From Thermohalobaculum xanthum (GTDB lineage Bacteria; Pseudomonadota; Alphaproteobacteria; Rhodobacterales; Rhodobacteraceae), in assembly GCF_016623495.1 (NCBI RefSeq), contig NZ_JAEHHL010000006.1, positions 248,001 through 312,000 of the forward strand: a stretch of 64,000 nt of DNA, given 5' to 3'. Numbering within the stretch: position 1 is the stretch's first letter; the number at the start of each line of letters is the position of its first letter. The notes beneath the pieces are model-generated. The model was not told the DNA's origin and made no database searches. It worked only from the letters and a program-made list of their open reading frames with translations. Below are positions 11,209 to 20,549 of this stretch, piece after piece. A program made the translations under genes and the position numbers.

Positions 11209-11735
11209 CTGTGCGCCCTCCTCTCGGTGATGATGTCGCGGTCACTGGATCGCAGCATATAGAAACCACTTGCACCAATCCGTAACCCGCGGTGAGTGGC
11301 AGTAACTGTTGCCGAATGGGCAATAATTCGAACACCGCCGCTCCCGTCGTCGTAGCAGGGGGGGAAGAGCAGCATTCCTGATCGAAGTCGCTCGGCTCGC
11401 GTCGGCTGGACCCTCGGGCTTGGTTCAGACGAGCCGACGCGGGTGCCTTGCTGACCCGCGCCCGGCTTGCCGCGTCCCGGTCTTCGGCAGAGAGCCTCCA
11501 AACGCGAAACCGGAGCGCGGGAGCCATCCAGCTGGGATCTGGCCTCCCGCGTGCTGCGAAGGAGCCTTTAGGTGCCACGGCCCGCGATCAAGACTTTACG
11601 CTCACGAAGCAGGCAGGAGGCTGCCCCACGCAGTCAGCGTCTTGGTCAGGAGGCCTGCTGGCGTAAGCGAAGGTAGCCGAATTGCTCGCCACTCTCGCGA
11701 AACGCTCAAGGAAATCAGCTTGTCAGAGGGAGGAG
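11209..11735. other. Non-coding stretch, no recognisable feature
   Basis: Between the VOC gene and tRNA-Phe, 527 bp carry only short frames of biased composition with no family resemblance. The part next to 11208 must hold the VOC gene's promoter. I see no transposase fragment, repeat or RNA fold here. Confidence 0.5.
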
Positions 11736-11811
<76 letters not shown>

Positions 11812-11984
11812 CCTGATCGACGGATCGATCGGAAACGCCGTATGGCGTGTGTGACGCGCTACTTAGGCGATTGGGGCGGGGGTGTCCAGCGCCAAATTCC
11901 ATGGGTCCTCGCGTCCGTGCGGCGGGCCTCGCTCGGTCCCGCCGGATGGGTGCGGAACGCGGCACGGTCACGGCACCGGTCGGC

Positions 11985-12494
11985 TCAGGGAGCCGTGGCC
12001 TGGGCCGAAATCGCGGAGAAGATGCCGTCGAGTTCGGCGGCCACCTCGGCCAGGGGCGCACCGCCCTCGTCCGCATAGGGCGCAAAGACCGTGGATGGCA
12101 GCTTGTAGGCGAGCGTCGCCGTGCCGTCGGGGTTCTCGGTCACGTAGAAACGGAGCGGCGCCTCGATCATCGCCGCCACGCTGATCTCGAGGAGGCGCAC
12201 GGCGAAGACATTGTTGAAGACCCCGACGACCCGGTTGCCGGGAATCGTGATGCCCCGCGCGCGAGCCGCTCCGGTCGGCCCCGCCTCGGTGACGACAAAG
12301 AGGCCCTCGGCCTCGACGACCCGCCTCAGCCGTTCGAGCAGGGTCTCGAAGGGATGCGGGGTCGCGACCACCGACCATCCGTCGCGCGCGGCAAGCGGCG
12401 CGTCCCAGCCCGCTGCGGGGGCCATTGCCGGGGCGAGCGAAAGCACTGCGGCCAGGATTGCGGGCAGGAGGCGGCGGTGTGCCGATGCTCGCAT
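11985..12494 (-). CDS. Secreted DUF302-domain protein
   Basis: The 169-residue protein has a signal peptide (RRLLPAILAAVLSLAPAMAPAAG, cleavage about residue 28) followed by a DUF302 domain of about 130 residues (FETLLERLRRVVEAEGLFVV at the start, NRVVGVFNN in the middle). DUF302 proteins are small TBP-like folds often encoded with sulfur or redox transport genes; their function is unknown. It lies 12 bp downstream of a YeeE/YedE transporter on the same strand, so it is very likely cotranscribed and may help handle the imported sulfur species in the periplasm. That role is inference from position. Confidence 0.8.
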   Translation of the reverse strand: MRASAHRRLLPAILAAVLSLAPAMAPAAGWDAPLAARDGWSVVATPHPFETLLERLRRVVEAEGLFVVTEAGPTGAARARGITIPGNRVVGVFNNVFAVRLLEISVAAMIEAPLRFYVTENPDGTATLAYKLPSTVFAPYADEGGAPLAEVAAELDGIFSAISAQATAP

Positions 12495-12506
12495 GATCTC
12501 CCCGCT

Positions 12507-13709
12507 TCAGGCTGCGGCGCCGCGCGCGGCGAGGGGCGGATCCATTGCGAGTGCGGCGCGCAGCCGTGTGCCGATCACCGATCCCGCGAAACCCCAGAGG
12601 AGCCACCAGAACCCGTGCATCGAGCCGGACACCAGGCCGCCCAGATAGGCGCCGATGTTGCAGCCATAGGCGAGCCGGGCGCCATAGCCCATCAGCAGCC
12701 CGCCCGCGATGGCAGTCAGCAGGTCGCGCGCGGAGAGATGCCAGACCGGTGCGAAACGGCCCGCGAGGGCGGCGGCGGCAAGTGCGCCCAGGACGATGCC
12801 GAAATTCATGATCGAGACCGCATCCGCAAAGACGCTCGCCGCAAGCTGATCAGCGCGCCAGCCCTGCCAGTAGGGCCAGGATGCCACGTCGCCACCCGCC
12901 GCATGCAGGATCTTCGCGCCCCACAGCGCGAAACCCGAGGTGATGCCCCATGGCTGCTGGAAGACCAGGAAGCAGCCGATCGAGACGATCGCCAGCGCGA
13001 CCGCGCCGCGGGTCATCGACCAGGGTCCACGCAGGACGCTCCCGCTCGCGCGATCGGGCTCGAGCGCACCGTGGGCACGCCGCTCGATGGCGGCCGAGGC
13101 GCCCCAGATCGCCGCGAGCATCGCCCCCAGCACGGCCAGCCCGCCCCATGGTCCGAAGAGCGTGATCAGCGACGTGCCGGGAATGTTCGGGACCCCCGTG
13201 ATGCGGTCGAGCTGGCCCCAGAAGCCGGGGATGTCCGCGGTCGCCCAGACGCTGCCCGCGATGAAGAAGGCGAGAACGATCGTCATGCGTGTCGAGCCCC
13301 CACCCACGGTAAAGAGCGTGCCCGATGCGCATCCGCCGCCGATCTGCATTCCGATGCCAAACATGACCGCGCCGATCGCCGAGGCCACACCCATCGGCAT
13401 GATGACCGGGCGCATGTCGATGCCGGTGATGTCCTCGTAGCCGATCAGAAGGAAGGTGCCGGTGCAGGCCAGCGCGAGGAGCAGCGTCTGCGCCCGAAGG
13501 CCGGCGCCGCGCCGCTCACGCACCATGCGTCGCCACGCCGCCGTGAAACCGAACGAGGCATGGTAGAGCGCGAAGCCGGCCGCGCCTCCGAGCAGGGCGC
13601 CGGCTGCATAGGTCGTGCCGCTGCCTTGCCATCCGCCGCGTGCGAGGAATGCGGCGACCGCCAGCGCAATCAATCCAGCGACGGAGATGACCAGCACGTT
13701 TCGTTGCAT
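12507..13709 (-). CDS. YeeE/YedE-family membrane transporter (thiosulfate/sulfur uptake)
   Basis: The 400-residue integral membrane protein has about nine hydrophobic helices in two homologous halves. Each half carries the family's conserved Cys/Gly motif: GGGCASGTLF near residue 120 and YGCNIGAYLGG near 347. In TsuA (YeeE) these cysteines relay thiosulfate through the membrane, so uptake of thiosulfate or a related sulfur compound is the likely job. The ATG at 13709 is chosen over an upstream ATG at 13868 because it has GAGGA eight bases before it and the extra 53 residues are not hydrophobic or conserved. A DUF302 protein follows in the same operon. Confidence 0.85.
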   Translation of the reverse strand: MQRNVLVISVAGLIALAVAAFLARGGWQGSGTTYAAGALLGGAAGFALYHASFGFTAAWRRMVRERRGAGLRAQTLLLALACTGTFLLIGYEDITGIDMRPVIMPMGVASAIGAVMFGIGMQIGGGCASGTLFTVGGGSTRMTIVLAFFIAGSVWATADIPGFWGQLDRITGVPNIPGTSLITLFGPWGGLAVLGAMLAAIWGASAAIERRAHGALEPDRASGSVLRGPWSMTRGAVALAIVSIGCFLVFQQPWGITSGFALWGAKILHAAGGDVASWPYWQGWRADQLAASVFADAVSIMNFGIVLGALAAAALAGRFAPVWHLSARDLLTAIAGGLLMGYGARLAYGCNIGAYLGGLVSGSMHGFWWLLWGFAGSVIGTRLRAALAMDPPLAARGAAA

Positions 13710-13910
13710 CTTCGATCCTCGGACGCTCCGGAAAACGGCGCGAACGCAGTTCTGGTAGCTTGTCTTAGCATCCGCAAGCCGAGATCCGGTGCGGTAATCC
13801 TGTTCAGATGCGGTCACATGTCGGTGAGTGGGAGTCGTTTCAAGTCCTTTCGGGGGGCATTCTTTCAAAGACCGCGCAAAATCGCGCGGCGTCTTGAGAG
13901 AGGACTTGCG

Positions 13911-15269
13911 ATGACGGCCCGTTCGACCACGTCCTGCCCTGATGAGTCAATCGAGGCCGGTCCGGAAAGCTGGGGACGCACGGTCACGGCGTTTCTCGCG
14001 CATTCGTCCGAGACGCCCGTTTATTTGGGCGAGACGCTTGCGGCGCGGCCGGACCACATGCTCGCCTGGATCGCCAAGGGGTTCTTCTACCTGCTGCTTG
14101 GCCGCTCGGAGCTCGTTTCCGTGGCTCGTGAGGCACTTGAGCGGGCCGAGGCCATCGCTGCGAGCCGAGGGGCGAACACCCACGAGCGGCACTATCTCGA
14201 CGCGCTTGCGGCGTATGCCGCGGGGCGGCCTTCCGTGGCCACGTCGCATCTTGCGCGCATCCTCGAGCGGCATCCCGAGGACACGCTCGCCTTCAAGCTC
14301 GATCACGCCGTGCGCTTCGTGCTTGGCGATCGCCGGGGCATGCTCGAGCAAAGCGAGCACATCGTCGACGCGATCGGCGCTGATCACCCTCATCTGGGCT
14401 ACGTGCTCGGGTGCAGGTCGTTTGCGCTCGAGGAGAACGGATCGTTCGGCGAGGCCGAAGCCACGGGCCGCCACGCGGTCGAGATCGCTCCGGACGACGC
14501 CTGGGGTCTTCATGCGGTCGCGCATGTCTACGACATGACCGGACGGGCAGAGACCGGCATTCGCTGGCTCGAGAACCGGACTTCGGCATGGGAGCACTGC
14601 AACAATTTTGGCGGTCACGTCTGGTGGCATCTCGCGCTCTTCTACCTCGATCTTGGCGACTACGACCGCGTCTTCGATCTCTATGACCGGCATGTGCGCG
14701 CCGAGAAGACCGATGACTACCGCGACATCGCGAACGGCGCCTCGATGCTGATGCGGCTTCAGCTCGAGGGGCTCGATGTCGGCGATCGCTGGGACGAGCT
14801 TGCGGATCTCGCTGTCAACCGCGTCGACCCGGGCTGCGTGGTTTTCGCGGATCTGCACTACTTGCTGGCGCTGGGCGGGGCCGGGCGCAAGGCGGAAACC
14901 GACCGGCTGGTCGAGCGGCTTGCGCGTGACGCGCAGGCGCGAGACCATGACATGCACGAAATCGCGGGGGTGGCGGGACATCCGGCGGCCGTGGGCCTTG
15001 CGGCATTCCGCGCCGGAAAGTACGCGCTCGCCTTCGAAAGCCTGCGCGGTGTGCGGCCGGCGCTTCAGCGGATTGGCGGAAGCCACGCGCAGCGCGACGT
15101 TTTCTCGCGGATCATGATTGAAGCCGCGATCCGTTCGGGACGTTATGCCGAGGCCGACGTCGAGCTCGCGGCGCGCGCGGCGAGGCGCGGCGCCGAGGAC
15201 GGGTTCTCGGCGCGCCGGCGTGCGTCGATCGCGCGGGCGCGGGAAGCGAGAGGAGTTGCCGCCGAATGA
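13911..15269 (+). CDS. Tetratricopeptide-repeat protein (TTC38-like)
   Basis: The 452-residue protein is all-helical with degenerate TPR-type repeats (for example LAYAAGRP-like, GCRSFALEENGSFGEAEATG and HAVEIAPDDAWGLHAVAHVY segments). It resembles bacterial homologues of TTC38, a family of soluble proteins without known activity. His- and Trp-rich NFGGHVWWHLALFYLDLGDYD near 240 is a conserved block in this family. The ATG at 13911 is the first after the promoter region. A far longer open frame from 11847 is a high-GC artefact crossing the antisense of two genes. Its stop overlaps the start of the OpgC-like gene by 4 bp (ATGA), implying translational coupling. Confidence 0.8.
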   Translation: MTARSTTSCPDESIEAGPESWGRTVTAFLAHSSETPVYLGETLAARPDHMLAWIAKGFFYLLLGRSELVSVAREALERAEAIAASRGANTHERHYLDALAAYAAGRPSVATSHLARILERHPEDTLAFKLDHAVRFVLGDRRGMLEQSEHIVDAIGADHPHLGYVLGCRSFALEENGSFGEAEATGRHAVEIAPDDAWGLHAVAHVYDMTGRAETGIRWLENRTSAWEHCNNFGGHVWWHLALFYLDLGDYDRVFDLYDRHVRAEKTDDYRDIANGASMLMRLQLEGLDVGDRWDELADLAVNRVDPGCVVFADLHYLLALGGAGRKAETDRLVERLARDAQARDHDMHEIAGVAGHPAAVGLAAFRAGKYALAFESLRGVRPALQRIGGSHAQRDVFSRIMIEAAIRSGRYAEADVELAARAARRGAEDGFSARRRASIARAREARGVAAE

Positions 15270-16876
15270 TCGAGGGAGGCATGCGTCAGACGGGCCCTTC
15301 GGAGACCCCTGCGCCCGGAGGCAAGCGGCAACGCGACCTGCGGCTCGACTTCTTTCGCGGGCTCGCCATGTTCATCATCCTACTGGCGCATACGCCCGGC
15401 AATGCCTGGACGCTGTGGATCCCGGCCCGTTTCGGCTTCTCGGATGCCACCGAGATCTTCGTCTTCTGCTCGGGCTTCGCTTCGGCGCTGGCCTTTGGGG
15501 CGACATTCGTCAAGAGGAGCTGGCTGCTCGGCGCGGCGCGGATCGCCTACCGCGTCTGGCAGGTCTACTGGGCGCATATCGGGATCTTTCTCGTCACCGC
15601 CACGCTGGTGTTCTCGATCGACTATTTCGGAGTCGGCATCGAGGGGCACCGCCATGTAACCGAGCCATATGTCGTGCCGCTGTTTTCGCGGACCGGAGAG
15701 GCCCTGATCGGGCTGCTCACGCTGACCTATGTTCCCGGGCTCTTCGACATCCTGCCGATGTATCTGGTGATCCTGGCCATGGTGCCGGTGGTGATGGCCC
15801 TTTACGCCGTTGGCGGGCGTGCCGCGGTTGCGGCGTTCGTCGTGACGGTATGGCTGGCCTCGAACCTTGCGGGTCTTGGCCGTCTGGCCGAGGAGAGCGC
15901 TGATCCGGGCGCGCTCACGACCGCACTGGCGCCGCTGGGCACCGCGCTCGGCTGGATGAACCTGCCCTCGAACCCTTTCGGCAACGGCACGTGGTTCTTC
16001 AATCCCTTTGGCTGGCAGCTCGTCTTTTTCACGGGCTTCGCCTTCGGCATGGGCTGGATCCCCGCGCCGCCGGTCACGCGAGGCCTGGTGCGCCTCGCCC
16101 TGGCGATCGTTGTCCTGACCATTCCCTTCGCCTGGTTCAAGATCCATGACGGCCTTTACGTGCCGGCCGACTGGGCCCTGCGCGAGTGGATCGCCGCCAC
16201 GCGTGACTGGGCCGAGCCGATGTGGTGGAAGTCGTGGCTCGGCATCTTTCGTTACGCGCATTTTCTGGCCGTGGCTTACCTCGCCTGGGTGGCCGTGGGG
16301 CCGGGGGGACGCAGGCTGACCGAGGGCTTCAGCCCGCCGCGGGCCCTGGGGGGCGTCTGGCTTGCGCTCGCCGCCGTCGTCGTGGTGTTGACGATCCCTT
16401 ATGCCTATGTCGACGAGATCCGCACGATATCGCCGACGCTCGACGCCTTCCTCGTCAAGACGGTTCCGCTGATACCCGGCGACCGGATGGGGCTGGTGCA
16501 GCTTGCCCATCTTGTTGCGCTGATCGTCGTCGTCTGGGCCGCGATCGGCGCCAGCGGGCGCGAGGCGGTCGCGCGACGCTGGCTTCCCGCGTCGGTGCCC
16601 GTGATCCGCAAGGTCGGCACGCAAAGCCTTGCGGTGTTCATGACCTCGATTCCGCTCGCGCAGATCAACGGTTGGTTGCTCGGCATCATGGGGCCGGATG
16701 TCTGGACCCGCGCCGCGATCAACCTGAGCGGGTTCGCCATACTGATAGCAACGGCCTATATGGTGTCTTGGTTCAAGTCGCAGCCGTGGCGCGGCGCCCA
16801 GGTTGCGTCAGCCGGTGCCATCGAAGGCCACGGCCGGAAGGCCGGCGCCTCGGGCGGCAAGGCGGCGCGGGCATGA
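15266..16876 (+). CDS. opgC: OpgC-like membrane acyltransferase (OPG succinylation)
   Basis: OpgC proteins add succinyl groups to osmoregulated periplasmic glucans. The 536-residue protein has about ten transmembrane helices and the OpgC opening RDLRLDFFRGLAMFIILLAH near residues 23-42, with the conserved Arg, Asp and His, followed by FGFSDATEIFVFCSGFASAL. Length is longer than the usual 380-400, mainly through extra loops in the middle and a basic tail. The ATG at 15266 overlaps the TPR gene stop; 15281 (MRQTG) is an alternative start. OpgH, the glucan synthase, lies 4.7 kb downstream, supporting a glucan role, but OpgG/OpgD are not in the window. Confidence 0.8.
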   Translation: MIEGGMRQTGPSETPAPGGKRQRDLRLDFFRGLAMFIILLAHTPGNAWTLWIPARFGFSDATEIFVFCSGFASALAFGATFVKRSWLLGAARIAYRVWQVYWAHIGIFLVTATLVFSIDYFGVGIEGHRHVTEPYVVPLFSRTGEALIGLLTLTYVPGLFDILPMYLVILAMVPVVMALYAVGGRAAVAAFVVTVWLASNLAGLGRLAEESADPGALTTALAPLGTALGWMNLPSNPFGNGTWFFNPFGWQLVFFTGFAFGMGWIPAPPVTRGLVRLALAIVVLTIPFAWFKIHDGLYVPADWALREWIAATRDWAEPMWWKSWLGIFRYAHFLAVAYLAWVAVGPGGRRLTEGFSPPRALGGVWLALAAVVVVLTIPYAYVDEIRTISPTLDAFLVKTVPLIPGDRMGLVQLAHLVALIVVVWAAIGASGREAVARRWLPASVPVIRKVGTQSLAVFMTSIPLAQINGWLLGIMGPDVWTRAAINLSGFAILIATAYMVSWFKSQPWRGAQVASAGAIEGHGRKAGASGGKAARA

Positions 16877-16920
16877 CAGGAGCGGCCTCGACCGCAGAGG
16901 TCTGACGAGGGAGAGACGCA

Positions 16921-17658
16921 TTGTTCGTGGATGCGGGCAAGGACAACGGCAGGCGCCGTTCCTCGGATTATGACCCTGAAACCGCGCTCGACCGGCTGGC
17001 CCGGTCGGATCGCGGCGCGGCTTACGTGATCGGCCAACTGGGTCAGTCGCTCGATGGACGCATCGCGACGCCCACCGGCGCGTCGAAATACATCAACGGC
17101 CACGAGGCGCTGCGCCACCTCCACCGCATCCGCGCATGCGTCGACGCGGTTCTGGTGGGCGTTGGAACCGCCATCGCCGACAATCCCCAGCTGACGACCC
17201 GGCATGTCGATGGGGCAAATCCGGTCAGGGTGATCGTGGATCCGCAGGGGCGGATGCCCGAGGGCCTCGCGATGCTGCGTGACGGGGCCGCGCCGGTGCT
17301 GGTCGTCACGCTGCCTGGCAGCGACGTTCCGCGAGGGGCGGAGCCGGTCCACCTTCACTGCGATGGCGGCGGGCATATCCGACCCGGAACGATAGCCGCG
17401 GCCTTGCGCGAGCGCGGCCTGCATCGCCTTCTCGTTGAAGGGGGCGCCGCGACCCTTGCACGTTTCATCGATGCGGGTGAGCTTGACGAACTGCACCTGA
17501 TGGTCGCGCCCATCGTCCTTGGGTCCGGCAAGACGGGGCTGAACCTGAATCCGATCGCCGGCCTCGACGAGGCCCTGCGCCCATTGGTGCGCACGATGCG
17601 GTTCAAGGATGGAGACATGCTGTGCATGTGTGACATGCGCCGCCCGGTGGCCGTCTGA
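16921..17658 (+). CDS. RibD C-terminal-domain (DHFR-like) pyrimidine/pterin reductase
   Basis: The 245-residue protein is a stand-alone RibD C-terminal (DHFR-fold) reductase lacking the deaminase domain of RibD. Motifs seen: QSLDGRIATPTGASKYINGH near 40-60, AVLVGVGTAIADNPQLTTR near 77-95, and LLVEGGAATLARFIDAGELDEL near 171-192, the NADPH and substrate sites. It could reduce a pteridine or pyrimidine intermediate. The frame opens with TTG at 16921, eight bases after GGGAGAG; no ATG precedes the conserved core. It sits 44 bp after opgC and 35 bp before cytochrome b561, and close to the PTPS-like operon on the other strand, suggesting pterin chemistry rather than riboflavin synthesis. Confidence 0.8.
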   Translation: MFVDAGKDNGRRRSSDYDPETALDRLARSDRGAAYVIGQLGQSLDGRIATPTGASKYINGHEALRHLHRIRACVDAVLVGVGTAIADNPQLTTRHVDGANPVRVIVDPQGRMPEGLAMLRDGAAPVLVVTLPGSDVPRGAEPVHLHCDGGGHIRPGTIAAALRERGLHRLLVEGGAATLARFIDAGELDELHLMVAPIVLGSGKTGLNLNPIAGLDEALRPLVRTMRFKDGDMLCMCDMRRPVAV

Positions 17659-17693
17659 AGGCCGGAGGGCTCCGAAACGGGAGGTGACGGTCA

Positions 17694-18245
17694 ATGCAAC
17701 GCGTCCGCTACAGCCTTCTCCAGCGTCTGCTTCACTGGATCGTGGCGCTCTGCGTCCTTGGAGCCCTCTCTGCCGGGTTCGTCCTCGGGACCCTGGGGTT
17801 CGAGGGCGCCAAGAACAGCTTCGGTCTCGATACGACCAACGCCATCTACAAGTACCACAAGAGCTTCGGCGTGCTGATCCTCGGGCTGATGCTCGTCCGC
17901 CTGGGCTTGTGGGTGGTGCTCGGGCGGCCAGCTTTGCCCCAGTCGATGCCGGGGTGGCAGCGTGTCGCCGCGATCGCGACGCATGGGGCGCTCTACGCGC
18001 TGCTGATCGCCATGCCTGTCGTCGGCTGGATGGCCACGGCGTCCGGGGGCTTCCCGATCGAGTTCTTCGGTTATGTACTTCCGGGTTTCATGGCGAAAGA
18101 TCCGGAACTGTCGAAGTGGCTCTACGAGGTGCACGGTGCCCTGGGGGTTGCCATCCTCGCGGTCGTGGCACTGCACATCGCGGCTGCGCTTCATCACTGG
18201 CGGGTCAAGCGCGACGGGGTCATGCGGCGCATCAGCCTGCCCTGA
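17694..18245 (+). CDS. Cytochrome b561 family protein
   Basis: A 183-residue four-helix membrane protein with heme-ligating histidines His14, His55, His147 and His161 (and His97), the pattern of bacterial di-heme cytochrome b561 such as CybB. It moves electrons between the quinone pool and another partner, for example superoxide or ascorbate. YSLLQRLLHWIVALCVLGA is the characteristic first helix. It follows the RibD-like gene by 35 bp, so both are probably cotranscribed, and it is convergent with a methyltransferase gene. Whether its electron partner is a pterin is speculation. Start and length are typical. Confidence 0.88.
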   Translation: MQRVRYSLLQRLLHWIVALCVLGALSAGFVLGTLGFEGAKNSFGLDTTNAIYKYHKSFGVLILGLMLVRLGLWVVLGRPALPQSMPGWQRVAAIATHGALYALLIAMPVVGWMATASGGFPIEFFGYVLPGFMAKDPELSKWLYEVHGALGVAILAVVALHIAAALHHWRVKRDGVMRRISLP

Positions 18246-18284
18246 CGTGGCCACGCGCGAGCATGCCGGCCCCGCCCGAGCCGT

Positions 18285-19070
18285 TCACTTAGGTGGGAAC
18301 GCGAGTAGGTCGCGGTGCCCGATGACAACGCGCCGCGCGTGGCGATGCGCGTCGAGCCACGCGGCGGCCGTCGCCGGGCCCAGATGGTCCGAGATCGCGC
18401 CGGCGCTTCCCTCGGCCAGAGCCTCGATCAGGCCGGCGTCGGCGGGCGCGGCGAGGTCCCAATCGCTGCGCCCTTCTTCGACGGCGAATCCCCGATCAGC
18501 GAGACACTGCGCCAGATATCCGTGCGCGTCGGGTCCGAGTGCCCGCCCAAGGCCCTTATCCCGCCTCTGGTCGGCGTGGAAAGCCGCCAGCGCGGCCTCG
18601 TCGAGCGCCGATGGTGGCTCCCACTCCTCCCGCCCGTCATAGCTGAGAACGGCGTAGAGCACGGTGCGCGCTTCGGTAAGGGCGTCGGCCAGGCGATCGA
18701 TAAAATCCTTGCCGCAGAGGTCGAAGAAGGCGGAAGCGGTGACAAGCTGGGGTCGGACCCGACGGACGAGGTGCGTTGCATCGACGGACAGGTCGGTGAT
18801 TTCGCATTGCGCCGTCACACGCCCGGGAAGCGAGCGGGCTGCGCGTGAAAGAAGCACGTCGTCGGCGTCCGCCAACACCCAGTGCTGTGGCGCGGGCAGG
18901 AGAGGTGCGGTCGCGCGCATGTTGTTGCCGCTTCCCGCCCCGAGGTCGAGGACCCTGAGATGTGAATGGCGCGCGAAATGCGCGGCCAGGTGCTGGGCGA
19001 GGCTCGTGTTGCGCGCGCGCAGATCGGCAGGTGCGCGAAGGTCGAGCCAGTCGGCCGAGAAACCGCTCAC
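18285..19070 (-). CDS. Class I SAM-dependent methyltransferase
   Basis: The 261-residue cytoplasmic protein has a Rossmann methyltransferase core: VLDLGAGSGNNMRATAPLL at about 40-58 is motif I for SAM binding, VLADADD near 68 is the acidic end of strand 2, and VTASAFFDLC near 113 is motif IV. The substrate cannot be told. It begins with GTG at 19070, overlapping the upstream glycosyltransferase stop by 4 bp (GTGA), so it is the last gene of a tightly coupled four-gene set with a dehydrogenase, a PTPS-like enzyme and a glycosyltransferase. This makes methylation of a glycosylated pterin-like product plausible, which is inference. Confidence 0.82.
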   Translation of the reverse strand: MSGFSADWLDLRAPADLRARNTSLAQHLAAHFARHSHLRVLDLGAGSGNNMRATAPLLPAPQHWVLADADDVLLSRAARSLPGRVTAQCEITDLSVDATHLVRRVRPQLVTASAFFDLCGKDFIDRLADALTEARTVLYAVLSYDGREEWEPPSALDEAALAAFHADQRRDKGLGRALGPDAHGYLAQCLADRGFAVEEGRSDWDLAAPADAGLIEALAEGSAGAISDHLGPATAAAWLDAHRHARRVVIGHRDLLAFPPK

Positions 19071-20152
19071 GTCGCGCCCGTCGCGGCGAGCCCGTGCGTG
19101 GCCTCGTCTGCAAGTTCCACGAGCATCGCCGCGACGGCCCTGACTGTATCGGGCCAGCGGGGAAGGTCTTGCGCAGCGGACCATGCTCGGTCGGCAAGGG
19201 ATCTTCGCGCGGCCAAGTCCGTGATCATCGTCCGCAGCGCCTCGGTCAGCGCTTCCTCGTCGTCGGGGTCGACCAGCAGCGCGGCGCCCATCGTCGCCTC
19301 GGGGATTGCCCCGGCGCGGGTGCCGATCACCGGCAGCCCATGGGCCAGCGCCTCGGCATAGACCATTCCGAAGCCTTCGTAGCGCGATGCGAGGGCAAAG
19401 ATGTCGGCCCCCGACCAGAGTTCGGCCAGCCCATCGGCATCGGCCGGCCCGTGGAAGCGAATGCGATCCACGAGCCCGTGCTGCGCGGTCAGGGCCTTCA
19501 GTTCCCGTGCATGTGCGGGGTCCCGGTCCTCGGCCCCCACGATGGTCAGATGCCAGCCGAGGTGCGCGAGACGGCCAAGCGCCGAGATCAGCCGGTCATG
19601 GCCCTTCCGCGGGACCAGCGTGCCGACGGAGAGCAGTTGAGCCTCAAGGCCTGACGATCCCGTCGCGCGCGGGAACTCAGGCGTCCCCGGCGGCGCGACG
19701 GTGATGCGATCCGGCGCAACGCCGTAGTCGGCAACCAGGGTTGCCGCCGTCGTCCGGCTTGTGGTCAGGACGCGCGCTGCATGGCTCAGGGCCAGGCGTT
19801 CCGACGCTTCGAGGCGGATTGCCAGTTCGGGATCGATCCCGGTCTCGAGGGCGAGTGGATGATGACAGAGCGCGACGAGCGGGCCCTGCAGTTGCTGGAG
19901 CACATGCTCGGGCATCGCGCCAAGGGCGAGGCCATCGATGATCACCGGCCAGCCAGTGGGCATCGACGCCAGGCAGCGAGCAGTCTGCGCCACGTCCCCC
20001 GCGCCGGGGCTCGGCCATTCCCCCGGGAGCGGCCAGTGCACGAGATCCAGACCCGCCGCCTTCGCGCCGGCCAGGAGTTGTCGGGCATAGGCATATCCGC
20101 CCGTGGGTGTCGCCAAATCGCCGGGAACGGCGAGTATGGCGCGAGCGATCAC
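19067..20152 (-). CDS. GT4-family glycosyltransferase
   Basis: The 361-residue protein is a GT-B fold glycosyltransferase. It has VGTLVPRKGHDRLISAL near 185-201 (the R/K loop that binds the sugar-nucleotide phosphate) and the E(x7)E donor motif in SRYEGFGMVYAEALAHG near 254-270. An N-terminal GGYAYARQLL Gly loop is also present. GTG at 20152 overlaps the PTPS-like gene stop by 4 bp (GTGA), and its own stop overlaps the methyltransferase start in the same way. In cyanobacteria a GT-B enzyme glycosylates tetrahydrobiopterin; the coupling here to a PTPS homologue makes a pterin acceptor likely, but this is not shown by sequence. Confidence 0.85.
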   Translation of the reverse strand: MIARAILAVPGDLATPTGGYAYARQLLAGAKAAGLDLVHWPLPGEWPSPGAGDVAQTARCLASMPTGWPVIIDGLALGAMPEHVLQQLQGPLVALCHHPLALETGIDPELAIRLEASERLALSHAARVLTTSRTTAATLVADYGVAPDRITVAPPGTPEFPRATGSSGLEAQLLSVGTLVPRKGHDRLISALGRLAHLGWHLTIVGAEDRDPAHARELKALTAQHGLVDRIRFHGPADADGLAELWSGADIFALASRYEGFGMVYAEALAHGLPVIGTRAGAIPEATMGAALLVDPDDEEALTEALRTMITDLAARRSLADRAWSAAQDLPRWPDTVRAVAAMLVELADEATHGLAATGAT

Positions 20153-20547
20153 GGCCGCCCCTCGTACCACGCGCGGGCCACATGGCTTTCATTCAGGGTG
20201 ACGCGGATCAGGCTCAACCCCTCGGAGCCTGGGCCGAGTGATCCGTCGCGCGCCGCGCCAGCGATGGCGTCGAAGATGTGCCGGCACAGGAACTCGGTCG
20301 TCGTCACCTTCCCGGTGAACTGGGGGAGCATGTCGAGATTGGCGTAATTGAGCGGTGCCAGCGTTGCCTTGAGCGCATCGTGAGCGCGGCCGATGTCGAC
20401 GACGATGCCGTCCTCGGAAAGCGTCTCGCGGAAGAAGGCCACATCGACGACATAGGTCGCGCCGTGCAGCTTCTGCGCGGGGCCAAAGACGTCGCCGGGC
20501 AGGGAGTGGGCGATCATGATGTGGTCGCGGACTTCGACGGCGTACAT
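20149..20547 (-). CDS. 6-pyruvoyl-tetrahydropterin synthase / 6-carboxytetrahydropterin synthase family protein
   Basis: The 132-residue protein is a single T-fold domain of the PTPS/QueD family, which acts on 7,8-dihydroneopterin triphosphate. Zn ligands expected as His residues are visible in IMIAHSLPG near residue 13 and in the LHGATYVVDV segment near 28-37, and the catalytic Glu region is LNESHVARAW near the end. The active-site Cys of classical PTPS/QueD is not obvious at the usual place, so the exact reaction is open. It is the second gene of a four-gene unit, 2 bp after the dehydrogenase and overlapping the glycosyltransferase by 4 bp. Confidence 0.85.
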   Translation of the reverse strand: MYAVEVRDHIMIAHSLPGDVFGPAQKLHGATYVVDVAFFRETLSEDGIVVDIGRAHDALKATLAPLNYANLDMLPQFTGKVTTTEFLCRHIFDAIAGAARDGSLGPGSEGLSLIRVTLNESHVARAWYEGRP

Positions 20548-20549
20548 TC

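Noticed and set aside
11847-15269. A 1140-codon open frame on the + strand
   Set aside because: Only the part from 13911 is a protein (TPR). The upstream 680 codons are antisense to the DUF302 and YeeE genes and have biased composition (Arg, Gly, His), a usual artefact of very GC-rich DNA.
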